Source: Mantis religiosa
Lineage: Eukaryota > Arthropoda > Insecta > Mantodea > Mantidae
DNA length: 64,000 nt
Direction: 5' to 3'
Assembly (NCBI GenBank): GCA_030765055.1
Contig: CM060958.1
Coordinates: 3,531,063 to 3,595,062, forward strand
Part shown: piece by piece, positions 25,301 to 37,530 of the stretch
Layout: each line of letters starts with the position of its first letter
Numbering within the stretch: the first letter of the stretch is position 1
Translations under genes and position numbers: made by a program
The notes under the pieces: model-generated
The model's input: only the letters and a program-made list of their open reading frames with translations
What the model was told of the DNA's origin: nothing
The model's database searches: none

Positions 25301-28300
25301 CGTTGTTGTCGATGTGGGAGCTTTGTCCCGGGTACTAGTCTCCAGAGCTAGTAGTAGGTGTGCTAGATCATCAGGCTTGACGTTGTTGTCGATGGGGGGG
25401 GCTTTGTCCCGGGTACTAGTCTCCAGAGCTAGCAGTAGGTGTGCTAGGTCATCAGGCTTGACGTTGTTGTCGATGGGGGGGGGCTTTGTCCGGGGTACTA
25501 GTCTCCAGCGCTAGTAGTAGATGTGCTAGAGCAGCAGGCGGCCCCAGTAATCTTCCCTGTGGCGTTGACGCGCGTAAGTGGCGTATCCACTATCAACCGT
25601 CTTGACGTTGTTGTCGATGGGGGGGCGGCTTTGTCCCGGGTACTAGTCTCCAGCGCTAGTAGTAGGTGTGCTAGACCAGGCGGCTCCAGTAATCTTCCCT
25701 GTGGCGTTGACGCGCGTAAGTGGTGTATTCTTTCAACCGTCTTGACGTTGTTGTCGATGTGGGAGCTTTGTCCCGGGTACTAGTCTCCAGCGCTATTAGT
25801 AGGTGTGCTAGATCAGGCGGCCCCAGTAATCTTCCCTGTGGCGTTGACGCGCGTAAGTGGCGTATACTTTCAACCGTCTTGACGTTGTCGATGTGGGAGC
25901 TTTGTCCCGGGTACTAGTCTAAAAAGCTAGTAGCAGGTGTGCTAGGTCAGGCGGCCCCAGTAATCTTCCCTGTGGCGTTGACGCGCGTAAGTGGCGTATC
26001 CACTATCAACCGTCTTGACGTTGTTGACGATGGGGGGACGGCTTTGTCCCGGGTACTAGTCTACAAAGCTAGTAGTAGGGGTGCTAGGTCAGGCGGCCCC
26101 AGTAACCTTCCCTGTGGCGTTGACGCGCGTAAGTGGCGTATACTTTCAACCGTCTTGACGTTATTGTCGATGTGGGACCTTTGTCCCGTATACTAGTCTA
26201 CAAAGCTAGTAGTAGGTGTGCTAGATCAGGCGGCCCCAGTAATCTTCCCTGTGGCGTTGACGCGCGTAAGTGGCGTATACTTTCAACCGTCTTGACGTTG
26301 TCGATGTGGGAGCTTTGTCCAGGGTACTGGTCTACAAAGCTAGTAGTAGGTGTGCTAGATCAGGCGGCCCCAGTAATCTTCCCTGTGGCGTTGACGCGCG
26401 TAAGTGGCGTATACTTTCAACCGTCTTGACGTTGTCGATGTGGGAGCTTTGTCCCGGGTACTAGTCTACAAAGCTAGTAGTAGGTGTGCTAGGTCAGGCG
26501 GCCCCAGTAGTCTTCCTTGTAGCGTTGACGCGCGTAAGTGGCGTATACTTTCAACCGTCTTGACGTCGTTGTCGATATGGGAGCTTTGTCCCGGGTACTA
26601 GTCTACAAAGCTAGTAGTAGGTGTGCTAGGTCAGGCGGCCCCAGTAATCCTCCCTGTGGCGAGTACGCGCGTAAGTGGCGTATCTACTTTCAACTGTCTT
26701 GACGTTGTTGTCGATGAGCGGGGGGCTTTGTCCCGGGTACTAGTCTACAGAGCTAGTAGTAGGTGTGCTGGGTCAGGCGACACCATTAATCTTCCCTGTG
26801 GCGAGTACGCGCCTAAGTGGCGTATCTACTTTCAACCGTCTTGACGTTGTTGTCGATGAGCGGGCGGCTTTGTCCCGGGTACTAGTCTACAGAGCTAGTA
26901 GTAGGTGTGCTGGGTCAGGCGGACCCAGTAGTCTTCCCTGTGGCGTGGACGCGCGTAAGTGGCGTATCCACTATCAACCGTCTTGACGTTGTTGTCGATG
27001 TGGAAGCTTTGTCCCGGGTACTAGTCTCCAGAGCTAGTAGTAGGTGTGCTAGATCATCAGGCTTGACGTTGTTGTCGATGGGGGGGCTTTGTCCCGGGTA
27101 CTAGTCTCCAGCGCTAGTAGTAGATGTGCTAGAGCAGCAGGCGGCCCCAGTAATCTTCCCTGTGGCGTGGACGCGCGTAAGTGGCGTATCCACTATCAAC
27201 CGTCTTGACGTTGTTGTCGATGTGGAAGCTTTGTCCCGGGTACTAGTCTCCAGAGCTAGTAGTAGGTGTGCTAGATCATCAGGCTTGACGTTGTTGTAAT
27301 GGAGGGGGCTTTGTCCGGGTACTAGTCGCCAGCGCTAGTAGTAGGTGTGCTAGATCAGGCGGCTCCAGTAATCTTCCCTGTGGCGTTGACGCGCGTAAGT
27401 GGCGTATACTTTCAACCGTCTTGACGTTGTTGTCGATGTGGGAGCTTTGTCCCGGGTACTAGTGTCCAGCGCTAGTAGTAGGTGTGCTAGATCAGGCGGC
27501 CCCAGTAATCTTCCCTGTGGCGTTGACGCGCGTAAGTGGCGTATACTTTCAACCGTCTTGACGTTGTCGATGTGGGAGCTTTGTCCCGGGTACTAGTCTA
27601 CAAAGCTAGTAGTAGGTGTGCTAGGTCAGGCGGCCCCAGTAATCTTCCCTGTGGCGTTGACGCGCGTAAGTGGCGTATCCACTATCAACCGTCTTGACGT
27701 TGTTGACGATGGGGGGGCGGCTTTGTCCCGGGTACTAGTCTACAAAGCTAGTAGTAGGGGTGCTAGGTCAGGCGGCCCCAGTGATCTTCCCTGTGGCGTT
27801 GACGCGCGTAAGTGGCGTATACTTTCAACCGTCTTGACGTTATTGTCGATGTGGGAGCTTTGTACCGGGTACTAGTCTCCAGCGCTAGTAGTAGGTGTGC
27901 TAGATCAGGCGGCTCCAGTAATCTTCCCTGTGGCGTTGACGGGCGTAAGTGGCGTATACTTTCAACCGTCTTGACGTTGTTGTCGATGTGGGAGCTTTGT
28001 CCCGGATACTAGTCTACAAAGCTAGTAGTAGGTGTGCTAGATCAGGCGGCCCCAGTAATCTTCCCTGTGGCGTTGACGCGCGTAAGTGGCGCATACTTTC
28101 AACCGTCTTGACGTTATGGATGTGGGAGCTTTGTCCCGGGTACTAGTCTACAAAGCTAGTAGTAGGTGTGCTAGGTCAGGCGGCCCCAGTAGTCTTCCTT
28201 GAGCGTTGACGCGCGTAAGTGGCGTATACTTTCAACCGTCTTGACGTCGTTGTCGATATGGGAGCTTTGTCCCGGGTACTAGTCTACAAAGCTAGTAGTA

Positions 28301-31300
28301 GGTGTGCTAGGTCAGGCGGCCCCAGTAATCCTCCCTGTGGCGAGTACGCGCGTAAGTGGCGTATCTACTTTCAACTGTCTTGACGTTGTTGTCGATGAGC
28401 GGGGGGCTTTGTCCCGGGTACTAGTCTACAGAGCTAGTAGTAGGTGTGCTGGGTCAGGCGACACCATTAATCTTCCCTGTGGCGAGTACGCGCGTAAGTG
28501 GCGTATCTACTTTCAACTGTCTTGACGTTGTTGTCGATGAGCGGGCGGCTTTGTCCCGGGTACTAGTCTACAGAGCTAGTAGTAGGTGTGCTGGGTCAGG
28601 CGGACCCAGTAGTCTTCCCTGTGGCGTGGACGCGCGTAAGTGGCGTATCCACTATCAACCGTCTTGACGTTGTTGTCGATGTGGGAGCTTTGTCCCGGGT
28701 ACTAGTCTCCAGAGCTAGTAGTAGGTGTGCTAGATCATCAGGCTTGACGTTGTTGTCGATGGGGGGGGGGGGCTTTGTCCCGGGTACTAGTCTCCAGCGC
28801 TAGTAGTAGATGTGCTAGAGCAGCAGGCGGCCCCAGTAATCTTCCCTGTGGCGTTGACGCGCGTAAGTGGCGTATCCACTATCAACCGTTTTGACGTTGT
28901 TGTCGATGGGGGGGGCGGCTTTGTCCCGGGTACTAGTCTCCAGCGCTAGTAGTAGGTGTGCTAGACCAGGCGGCTCCAGTAATCTTCCCTGTGGCGTTGA
29001 CGCGCGTAAGTGGCGTATACTTTCAACCGTCTTGACGTTGTTGTCGATGTGGGAGCTTTGTCCCGGGTACTAGTCTCCAGCGCTAGTAGTAGGTGTGCTA
29101 GATCAGGCGGCCCCAGTAATCTTCCCTGTGGCGTTGACGCGCGCAAGTGGCGTATACTTTCAACCGTCTCGACGTTGTCGATGTAGGAGCTTTGTCCCGG
29201 GTACTAGTCTACAAAGCTAGTAGTAGGTGTGCTAGATCAGGCGGCCCCAGTAATCTTCCCTGTGGCGTTGACGCGCGTAAGTGGCGTATACTTTCAACCG
29301 TCTTGACGTTGTCGATGTGGGAGCTTTGTCCCGGGTACTAGTCTACAAAGCTAGTAGTAGGTGTGCTAGGTCAGGCGGCCCCAGTAGTCTTCCTTGTAGC
29401 GTTGACGCGCGTAAGTGGCGTATACTTTCAACCGTCTTGACGTCGTTGTCGATATGGGAGCTTTGTCCCGGGTACTAGTCTACAAAGCTAGTAGTAGGTG
29501 TGCTAGGTCAGTCGGCCCCAGTAATCCTCCCTGTGGCGAGTACGCGCGTAAGTGGCGTATCTACTTTCAACTGTCTTGACGTTGTTGTCGATGAGCGGGG
29601 GGCTTTGTCCCCGGTACTAGTCTACAGAGCTAGTAGTAGGTGTGCTGGGTCAGGCGACACCATTAATCTTCCCTGTGGCGAGTACGCGCGTAAGTGGCGT
29701 ATCTACTTTCAACCGTCTTGACGTTGTTGTCGATGAGCGGGCGGCTTTGTCCCGGGTACTAGTCTACAGAGCTAGTAGTAGGTGTGCTGGGTCAGGCGGA
29801 CCCAGTAGTCTTCCCTGTGGCGTGGACGCGCGTAAGTGGCGTATCCACTATCAACCGTCTTGACGTTGTTGTCGATGTGGAAGCTTTGTCCCGGGTACTA
29901 GTCTCCAGAGCTAGTAGTAGGTGTGCTAGATCATCAGGCTTGACGTTGTTGTCGATGGGGGGGCTTTGTCCCGGGTACTAGTCTCCAGCGCTAGTAGTAG
30001 ATGTGCTAGAGCAGCAGGCGGCCCCAGTAATCTTCCCTGTGGCGTGGACGCGCGTAAGTGGCGTATCCACTATCAACCGTCTTGACGTTGTTGTCGATGT
30101 GGAAGCTTTGTCCCGGGTACTAGTCTCCAGAGCTAGTAGTAGGTGTGCTAGATCATCAGGCTTGACGTTGTTGTCGATGGAGGGGGCTTTGTCCTGGGTA
30201 CTAGTCACCAGCGCTAGTAGTAGGTGTGCTAGATCAGGCGGCTCCAGTAATCTTCCCTGTGGCGTTGACGCGCGTAAGTGGCGTATACTTTCAACCGTCT
30301 TGACGTTGTTGTCGATGTGGGAGCTTTGTCCCGGGTACTAGTCTCCAGCGCTAGTAGAAGGTGTGCTAGATCAGGCGGCCCCAGTAATCTTCCCTGTGGC
30401 GTTGACGCGCGTAAGTGGCGTATACTTTCAACCGTCTTGACGTTGTCGATGTGGGAGCTTTGTCCCGGGTACTAGTCTACAAAGCTAGTAGTAGGTGTGC
30501 TAGGTCAGGCGGCCCCAGTAATCTTCCCTGTGGCGTTGACGCGCGTAAGTGGCGTATCCACTATCAACCGTCTTGACGTTGTTGACGATGGGGGGGGCGG
30601 CTTTGTCCCGGGTACTAGTCTACAAAGCTAGTAGTAGGGGTGCTAGGTCAGATGGCCCCAGTAATCCTCCCTGTGGCGAGTACGCGCGTAAGTGGCGTAT
30701 CTACTTTCAACAGTCTTGACGTTGTTGTCGATGAGCGGGGGGCTTTGTCCCGGGTACTAGTCTACAGAGCTAGTAGTAGGTGTGCTGGGTCAGGCGACAC
30801 CATTAATCTTCCCTGTGGCGAGTACGCGCGTAAGTGGCGTATCTACTTTCAACTGTCTTGACGTTGTTGTCGATGAGCGGGCGGCTTTGTCCCGGGTACT
30901 AGTCTACAGAGCTAGTAGTAGGTGTGCTGGGTCAGGCGGACCCAGTAGTCTTCCCTGTGGCATGGACGCGCGTAAGTGGCGTATCCACTATCAACCGTCT
31001 TGACGTTGTTGTCGATGTGGGAGCTTTGTCCCGGGTACTAGTCTCCAGAGCTAGTAGTAGGTGTGCTAGATCATCAGGCTTGACGTTGTTGTCGATGAGG
31101 GGGGCTTTGTCCCGAGTACTAGTCTCCAGCGCTAGTAGTAGATGTGCTAGAGCAGCAGGCGGCCCCAGTAATCTTCCCTGTGGCGTTGACGCGCGTAAGT
31201 GGCGTATATTTTCAACCGTCTCGACGTTGTCGATGTGGGAGCTTTGTCCCGGGTACTAGTCTACAAAGCTAGTAGTAGGTGTGCTAGATCAGGCGGCCCC

Positions 31301-34300
31301 AGTAATCTTCCCTGTGGCGTTGACGCGCGTAAGTGGCGTATACTTTCAACCGTCTTGACGTTGTCGATGTGGGAGCTTTGTCCCGGGTACTAGTCTACAA
31401 AGCTAGTAGTAGGTGTGCTAGGTCAGGCGGCCCCAGTAGTCTTCCTTGTAGCGTTGACGCGCGTAAGTGGCGTATACTTTCAACCGTCTTGACGTCGTTG
31501 TCGATATGGGAGCTTTGTCCCGGGTACTAGTCTACAAAGCTAGTAGTAGGTGTGCTAGGTCAGGCGGCCCCAGTAATCCTCCCTGTGGCGAGTACGCGCG
31601 TAAGTGGCGTATCTACTTTCAACTGTCTTGACGTTGTTGTCGGTGAGCGGGGGGATTTGTCCCCGGTACTAGTCTACAGAGCTAGTAGTAGGTGTGCTGG
31701 GTCAGGCGACACCATTAATCTTCCCTGTGGCGAGTACGCGCGTAAGTGGCGTATCTACTTTCAACCGTCTTGACGTTGTTGTCGATGAGCGGGCGGCTTT
31801 GTCCCGGGTACTAGTCTACAGAGCTAGTAGTAGGTGTGCTGGGTCAGGCGGACCCAGTAGTCTTCCCTGTGGCGTGGACGCGCGTAAGTGGCGTATCCAC
31901 TATCAACCGTCTTGACGTTGTTGTCGATGTGGAAGCTTTGTCCCGGGTACTAGTCTCCAGAGCTAGTAGTAGGTGTGCTAGATCATCAGGCTTGACGTTG
32001 TTGTCGAAGGGGGGGCTTTGTCCCGGGTACTAGTCTCCAGCGCTAGTAGTAGATGTGCTAGAGCAGCAGGCGGCCCCAGTAATCTTCCCTGTGGCGTGGA
32101 CGCGCGTAAGTGGCGTATCCACTATCAACCGTCTTGACGTTGTTGTCGATGTGGAAGCTTTGTCCCGGGTACTAGTCTCCAGAGCTAGTAGTAGGTGTGC
32201 TAGATCATCAGGCTTGACGTTGTTGTCGATGGAGGGGGCTTTGTCCCGGGTACTAGTCACCAGCGCTAGTAGTAGGTGTGCTAGATCAGGCGGCTCCAGT
32301 AATCTTCCCTGTGGCGTTGACGCGCGTAAGTGGCGTATACTTTCAACCGTCTTGACGTTGTTGTCGATGTGGGAGCTTTGTCCCGGGTACTAGTCTCCAG
32401 CGCTAGTAGAAGGTGTGCTAGATCAGGCGGCCCCAGTAATCTTCCCTGTGGCGTTGACGCGCGTAAGTGGCGTATACTTTCAACCGTCTTGACGTTGTCG
32501 ATGTGGGAGCTTTGTCCCGGGTACTAGTCTACAAAGCTAGTAGTAGGTGTGCTAGGTCAGGCGGCCCCAGTAATCTTCCCTGTGGCGTTGACGCGCGTAA
32601 GTGGCGTATCCACTATCAACCGTCTTGACGTTGTTGACGATGGGGGGACGGCTTTGTCCCGGGTACTAGTCTACAAAGCTAGTAGTAGGGGTGCTAGGTC
32701 AGGCGGCCCCAGTAATCTTCCCTGTGGCGTTGACGCGCGTAAGTGGCGTATACTTTCAACCGTCTTGACGTTATTGTCGATGTGGGAGCTTTGTCCCGTA
32801 TACTAGTCTACAAAGCTAGTAGTAGGTGTGCTAGATCAGGCGGCCCCAGTAATCTTCCCTGTGGCGTTGACGCGCGTAAGTGGCGCATACTTTCAACCGT
32901 CTTGACGTTATGGATGTGGGAGCTTTGTCCCGGGTACTAGTCTACAAAGCTAGTAGTAGGTGTGCTAGGTCAGGCGGCCCCAGTAGTCTTCCTTGTAGCG
33001 TTGACGCGCGTAAGTGGCGTATACTTTCAACCGTCCTGACGTCGTTGTCGATATGGGAGCTTTGTCCCGGGTACTAGTCTACAAAGCTAGTAGTAGGTGT
33101 GCTAGGTCAGGCGGCCCCAGTAATCCTCCCTGTGGCGAGTACGCGCGTAAGTGGCGTATCTACTTTCAACAGTCTTGACGTTGTTGTCGATGAGCGGGGG
33201 GCTTTGTCCCGGGTACTAGTCTACAGAGCTAGTAGTAGGTGTGCTGGGTCAGGCGACACCATTAATCTTCCCTGTGGCGAGTACGCGCGTAAGTGGCGTA
33301 TCTACTTTCAACTGTCTTGACGTTGTTGTCGATGAGCGGGCGGCTTTGTCCCGGGTACTAGTCTACAGAGCTAGTAGTAGGTGTGCTGGGTCAGGCGGAC
33401 CCAGTAGTCTTCCCTGTGGCATGGACGCGCGTAAGTGGCGTATCCACTATCAACCGTCTTGACGTTGTTGTCGATGTGGGAGCTTTGTCCCGGGTACTAG
33501 TCTCCAGAGCTAGTAGTAGGTGTGCTAGATCATCAGGCTTGACGTTGTTGTCGATGGGGGGGGGGGCTTTGTCCCGAGTACTAGTCTCCAGCGCTAGTAG
33601 TAGATGTGCTAGATCAGGCGGCCCCAGTAATCTTCCCTGTGGCGTTGACGCGCGTAAGTGGCGTATCCACTATCAACCGTCTTGACGTTGTTGTCGATGG
33701 GGGGGGCGGCTTTGTCCCGGGTACTAGTCTCCAGCGCTAGTAGTAGGTGTGCTAGACCAGGCGGCTCCAGTAATCTTCCCTGTGGCGTTGACGCGCGTAA
33801 GTGGCGTATACTTTCAACCGTCTTGACGTTGTTGTCGATGTGGGAGCTTTGTCCCGGGTACTAGTCTCCAGCGCTAGTAGTAGGTGTGCTAGATCAGGCG
33901 GCCCCAGTAATCTTCCCTGTGGCGTTGACGCGCGTAAGTGGCGTATACTTTCAACCGTCTTGACGTTGTCGATGTGGGAGCTTTGTCCAGGGTACTGGTC
34001 TACAAAGCTAGTAGTAGGTGTGCTAGATCAGGCGGCCCCAGTAATCTTCCCTGTGGCGTTGACGCGCGTAAGTGGCGTATACTTTCAACCGTCTTGACGT
34101 TGTCGATGTGGGAGCTTTGTTCCGGGTACTAGTCTACAAAGCTAGTAGTAGGTGTGCTAGGTCAGGCGGCCCCAGTAGTCTTCCTTGTAGCGTTGACGCG
34201 CGTAAGTGGCGTATACTTTCAACCGTCTTGACGTCGTTGTCGATATGGGAGCTTTGTCCCGGGTACTAGTCTCCAGAGCTAGTAGTAGGTGTGCTAGATC

Positions 34301-34567
34301 ATCAGGCTTGACGTTGTTGTCGATGGGGGGGGCTTTGTCCCGAGTACTAGTCTCCAGCGCTAGTAGTAGATGTGCTAGAGCAGCAGGCGGCCCCAGTAAT
34401 CTTCCCTGTGGCGTTGACGCGCGTAAGTGGCGTATCCACTATCAACCGTCTTGACGTTGTTGTCGATGGGGGGCGGCTTTGTCCCGGGTACTAGTCTCCA
34501 GCGCTAGTAGTAGGTGTGCTAGACCAGGCGGCTCCAGTAATCTTCCCTGTGGCGTTGACGCGCGTAA
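22335..34567. repeat. Higher-order satellite block, copy B (about 12.2 kb)
   Basis: This is the second copy of the large register, defined by the same private variants as copy A in the same order. It lacks about 1.06 kb corresponding to roughly 13.83-14.89 kb of copy A. It has one copy of the GACGTTATGGATGTGGG monomer where copy A has two in tandem (16,714 and 16,848). It contains the empty paralogue of the retrotransposon insertion site (14-bp target at 24,141-24,154). Confidence 0.82.
24141..24154. other. Paralogous empty insertion site
   Basis: This is the copy-B equivalent of the retrotransposon target, uninterrupted: AAAGCTAGTAGTAG followed by GTGTGCTAGG. The monomers on both sides (GTCGTTGTCGATATGGG class to the left, CCTCCCTGTGGCGAG class to the right) match those flanking the insertion in copy C. 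Another equivalent site in copy A near 11,709 has CAAAACTAGTAG. Confidence 0.85.
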
Positions 34568-35832
34568 GTGGCGTATACTTTCAACCGTCTTGACGTTGTT
34601 GTCGATGTGGGAGCTTTGTACCGGGTACTAGTCTCCAGCGCTAGTAGTAGGTGTGCTAGACCAGGCGGCTCCAGTAATCTTCCCTGTGGCCTTGACGCGC
34701 GTAAGTGGCGTATACTTTCAACCGTCTTGACGTTGTTGTCGATGTGGGAGCTTTGTCCCGGATACTAGTCTACAAAGCTAGTAGTAGGTGTGCTAGATCA
34801 GGCGGCCCCAGTAATCTTCCCTGTGGCGTTGACGCGCGTAAGTGGCGCATACTTTCAACCGTCTTGACGTTATGGATGTGGGAGCTTTGTCCCGGGTACT
34901 AGTCTACAAAGCTAGTAGTAGGTGTGCTAGGTCAGGCGGCCCCAGTAGTCTTCCTTGTAGCGTTGAGGCGCGTAAGTGGCGTATACTTTCAACCGTCTTG
35001 ACGTCGTTGTCGATATGGGAGCTTTGTCCCGGGTACTAGTCTACAAAGCTAGTAGTAGGTGTGCTAGGTCAGGCGGCCCCAGTAGTCTTCCTTGTAGCGT
35101 TGACGCGCGTAAGTGGCGTATACTTTCAACCGTCTTGACGTCGTTGTCGATGTGGAAGCTTTGTACCGGGTACTAGTCTCCAGCGCTCGTAGTAGGTGTG
35201 CTAGACCAGGCGGCTCCAGTAATCTTCCCTGTGGCGTTGACGCGCGTAAGTGGCGTATACTTTCAACCGTCTTGACGTTGTTGTCGATGTGGGAGCTTTG
35301 TACCGGGTAATAGTCTCCAGCGCTAGTAGTAGGTGTGCTAGACCAGGCGGCTCCAGTAATCTTCCCTGTGGCCTTGACGCGCGTAAGTGGCGTATACTTT
35401 CAACCGTCTTGACGTTGTTGTCGATGTGGGAGCTTTGTCCCGGATACTAGTCTACAAAGCTAGTAGTAGGTGTGCTAGATCAGGCGGCCCCAGTAATCTT
35501 CCCTGTGGCGTTGACGCGCGTAAGTGGCGCATACTTTCAACCGTCTTGACGTTATGGATGTGGGAGCTTTGTCCCGGGTACTAGTCTACAAAGCTAGTAG
35601 TAGGTGTGCTAGGTCAGGCGGCCCCAGTAGTCTTCCTTGTAGCGTTGAGGCGCGTAAGTGGCGTATACTTTCAACCGTCTTGACGTCGTTGTCGATATGG
35701 GAGCTTTGTCCCGGGTACTAGTCTACAAAGCTAGTAGTAGGTGTGCTAGGTCAGGCGGCCCCAGTAGTCTTCCTTGTAGCGTTGACGCGCGTAAGTGGCG
35801 TATACTTTCAACCGTCTTGACGTCGTTGTCGA
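34470..35832. repeat. Local five-monomer tandem duplication, 682-bp period
   Basis: Monomers in the 34,568, 34,705, 34,842 and 34,976 registers recur 682 bp later at 35,250, 35,387, 35,524 and 35,658 with the same private variants. These include GTGGCCTTGACG at 34,689 and 35,371, and GCGTTGAGGCGCG in both. The unit at about 35,113-35,170 is chimeric: it starts like the GTCGTTGTCGAT class and switches to TTTGTACCGGG, which marks the exchange point near 35,150. This duplication is absent from copies A and B, so it is younger than the 12.4-kb duplication. Outer limits are approximate. Confidence 0.82.
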
Positions 35833-37193
35833 TATGGGAGCTTTGTCCCGGGTACTAGTCTACAAAGCTAGTAGTAGGTGTGCTAGGTCAGGCGGCCCCA
35901 GTAGTCTTCCTTGTAGCGTTGACGCGCGTAAGTGGCGTATACTTTCAACCGTCTTGACGTCGTTGTCGATATGGGAGCTTTGTCCCGGGTACTAGTCTAC
36001 AAAGCTAGTAGTAGGTGTGCTAGGTCAGGCGGCCCCAGTAATCCTCCCTGTGGCGCGTACGCGCGTAAGTGGCGTATCTACTTTCAACAGTCTTGACGTT
36101 GTTGTCGATGAGCGGGGGGCTTTGTCCCGGGTACTAGTCTACAGAGCTAGTAGTAGGTGTGCTGGGTCAGGCGACACCATTAATCTTCCCTGTGGCGAGT
36201 ACGCGCGTAAGTGGCGTATCTACTTTCAACTGTCTTGACGCTGTTGTCGATGAGCGGACGCCTTTGTCCCGGGTACTAGTCTACAGAGCTAGTAGTAGGT
36301 GTGCTGGGTCAGGCGGACCCAGTAGTCTTCCCTGTGGCGTGGACGCGCGTAAGTGGCGTATCCACTATCAACCGTCTTGACGTTGCTGTCGATGTGGGAG
36401 CTTTGTCCCGGGTACTAGTCTCCAGAGCTAGTAGTAGGTGTGCTAGATCATCAGGCTTGACGTTGTTGTCGATGGGGGGGGGCTTTGTCCCGGGTACTAG
36501 TCTCCAGCGCTAGTAGTAGATGTGCTAGAGCAGCAGGCGGCCCCAGTAATCTTCCCTGTGGCGTTGACGCGCGTAAGTGGCGTATCCCCTATCAACCGTC
36601 TTGACGTTGTTGTCGATGGGGGGGGCGGCTTTGTCCCGGGTACTAGTCTCCAGCGCTAGTAGTAGGTGTGTTAGACCAGGCGGCTCCAGTAATCTTCCCT
36701 GTGGCGTTGACGCGCGTAAGTGGCGTATACTTTCAACCGTCTTGACGTTGTTGTCGATGTGGGAGCTTTGTCCCGGGTACTAGTCTCCAGCGCTAGTAGT
36801 AGGTGTGCTAGATCAGGCGGCCCCAGTAATCTTCCCTGTGGCGTTGACGCGCGTAAGTGGCGTATACTTTCAACCGTCTTGACGTTGTCGATGTGGGAGC
36901 TTTGTCCCGGGTACTAGTCTACAAAGCTAGTAGTAGGTGTGCTAGATCAGGCGGCCCCAGTAATCTTCCCTGTGGCGTTGACGCGCGTAAGTGGCGTATA
37001 CTTTCAACCGTCTTGACGTTGTCGATGTGGGAGCTTTGTCCCGGGTACTAGTCTACAAAGCTAGTAGTAGGTGTGCTAGGTCAGGCGGCCCCAGTAGTCT
37101 TCCTTGTAGCGTTGACGCGCGTAAGTGGCGTATACTTTCAACCGTCTTGACGTCGTTGTCGATATGGGAGCTTTGTCCCGGGTACTAGTCTAC

Positions 37194-37530
<337 letters not shown>

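Larger units (their letters stand above)
1..37193. repeat. Satellite array, left segment (134/137/142-bp monomers)
   Basis: A continuous head-to-tail tandem array. A typical unit begins CCCGGGTACTAGTCTACAAAG, continues through a GTAGTAGGTGTGCTAG block, a CAGTAATCTTCCCTGTGG block and a GACGCGCGTAAGTGG block, and ends TTGACGTTGTTGTCGATG, a G-run and CTTTGT. Three full-length classes differ in the last third: 134 bp (GTTGTCGATGTGGGAG), 137 bp (GTTGTTGTCGATGTGGGAG or GTCGTTGTCGATATGGGAG) and about 142 bp (TCTACTTTCAAC then GATGAGCGGG). CCCGGG and ACTAGT sites recur once per unit. Short overlapping open frames exist in every unit, but unit lengths are not all multiples of three and the frames do not persist, so I do not read the array as coding. 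The array enters the window already in progress, so its left end is outside. Confidence 0.98.
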
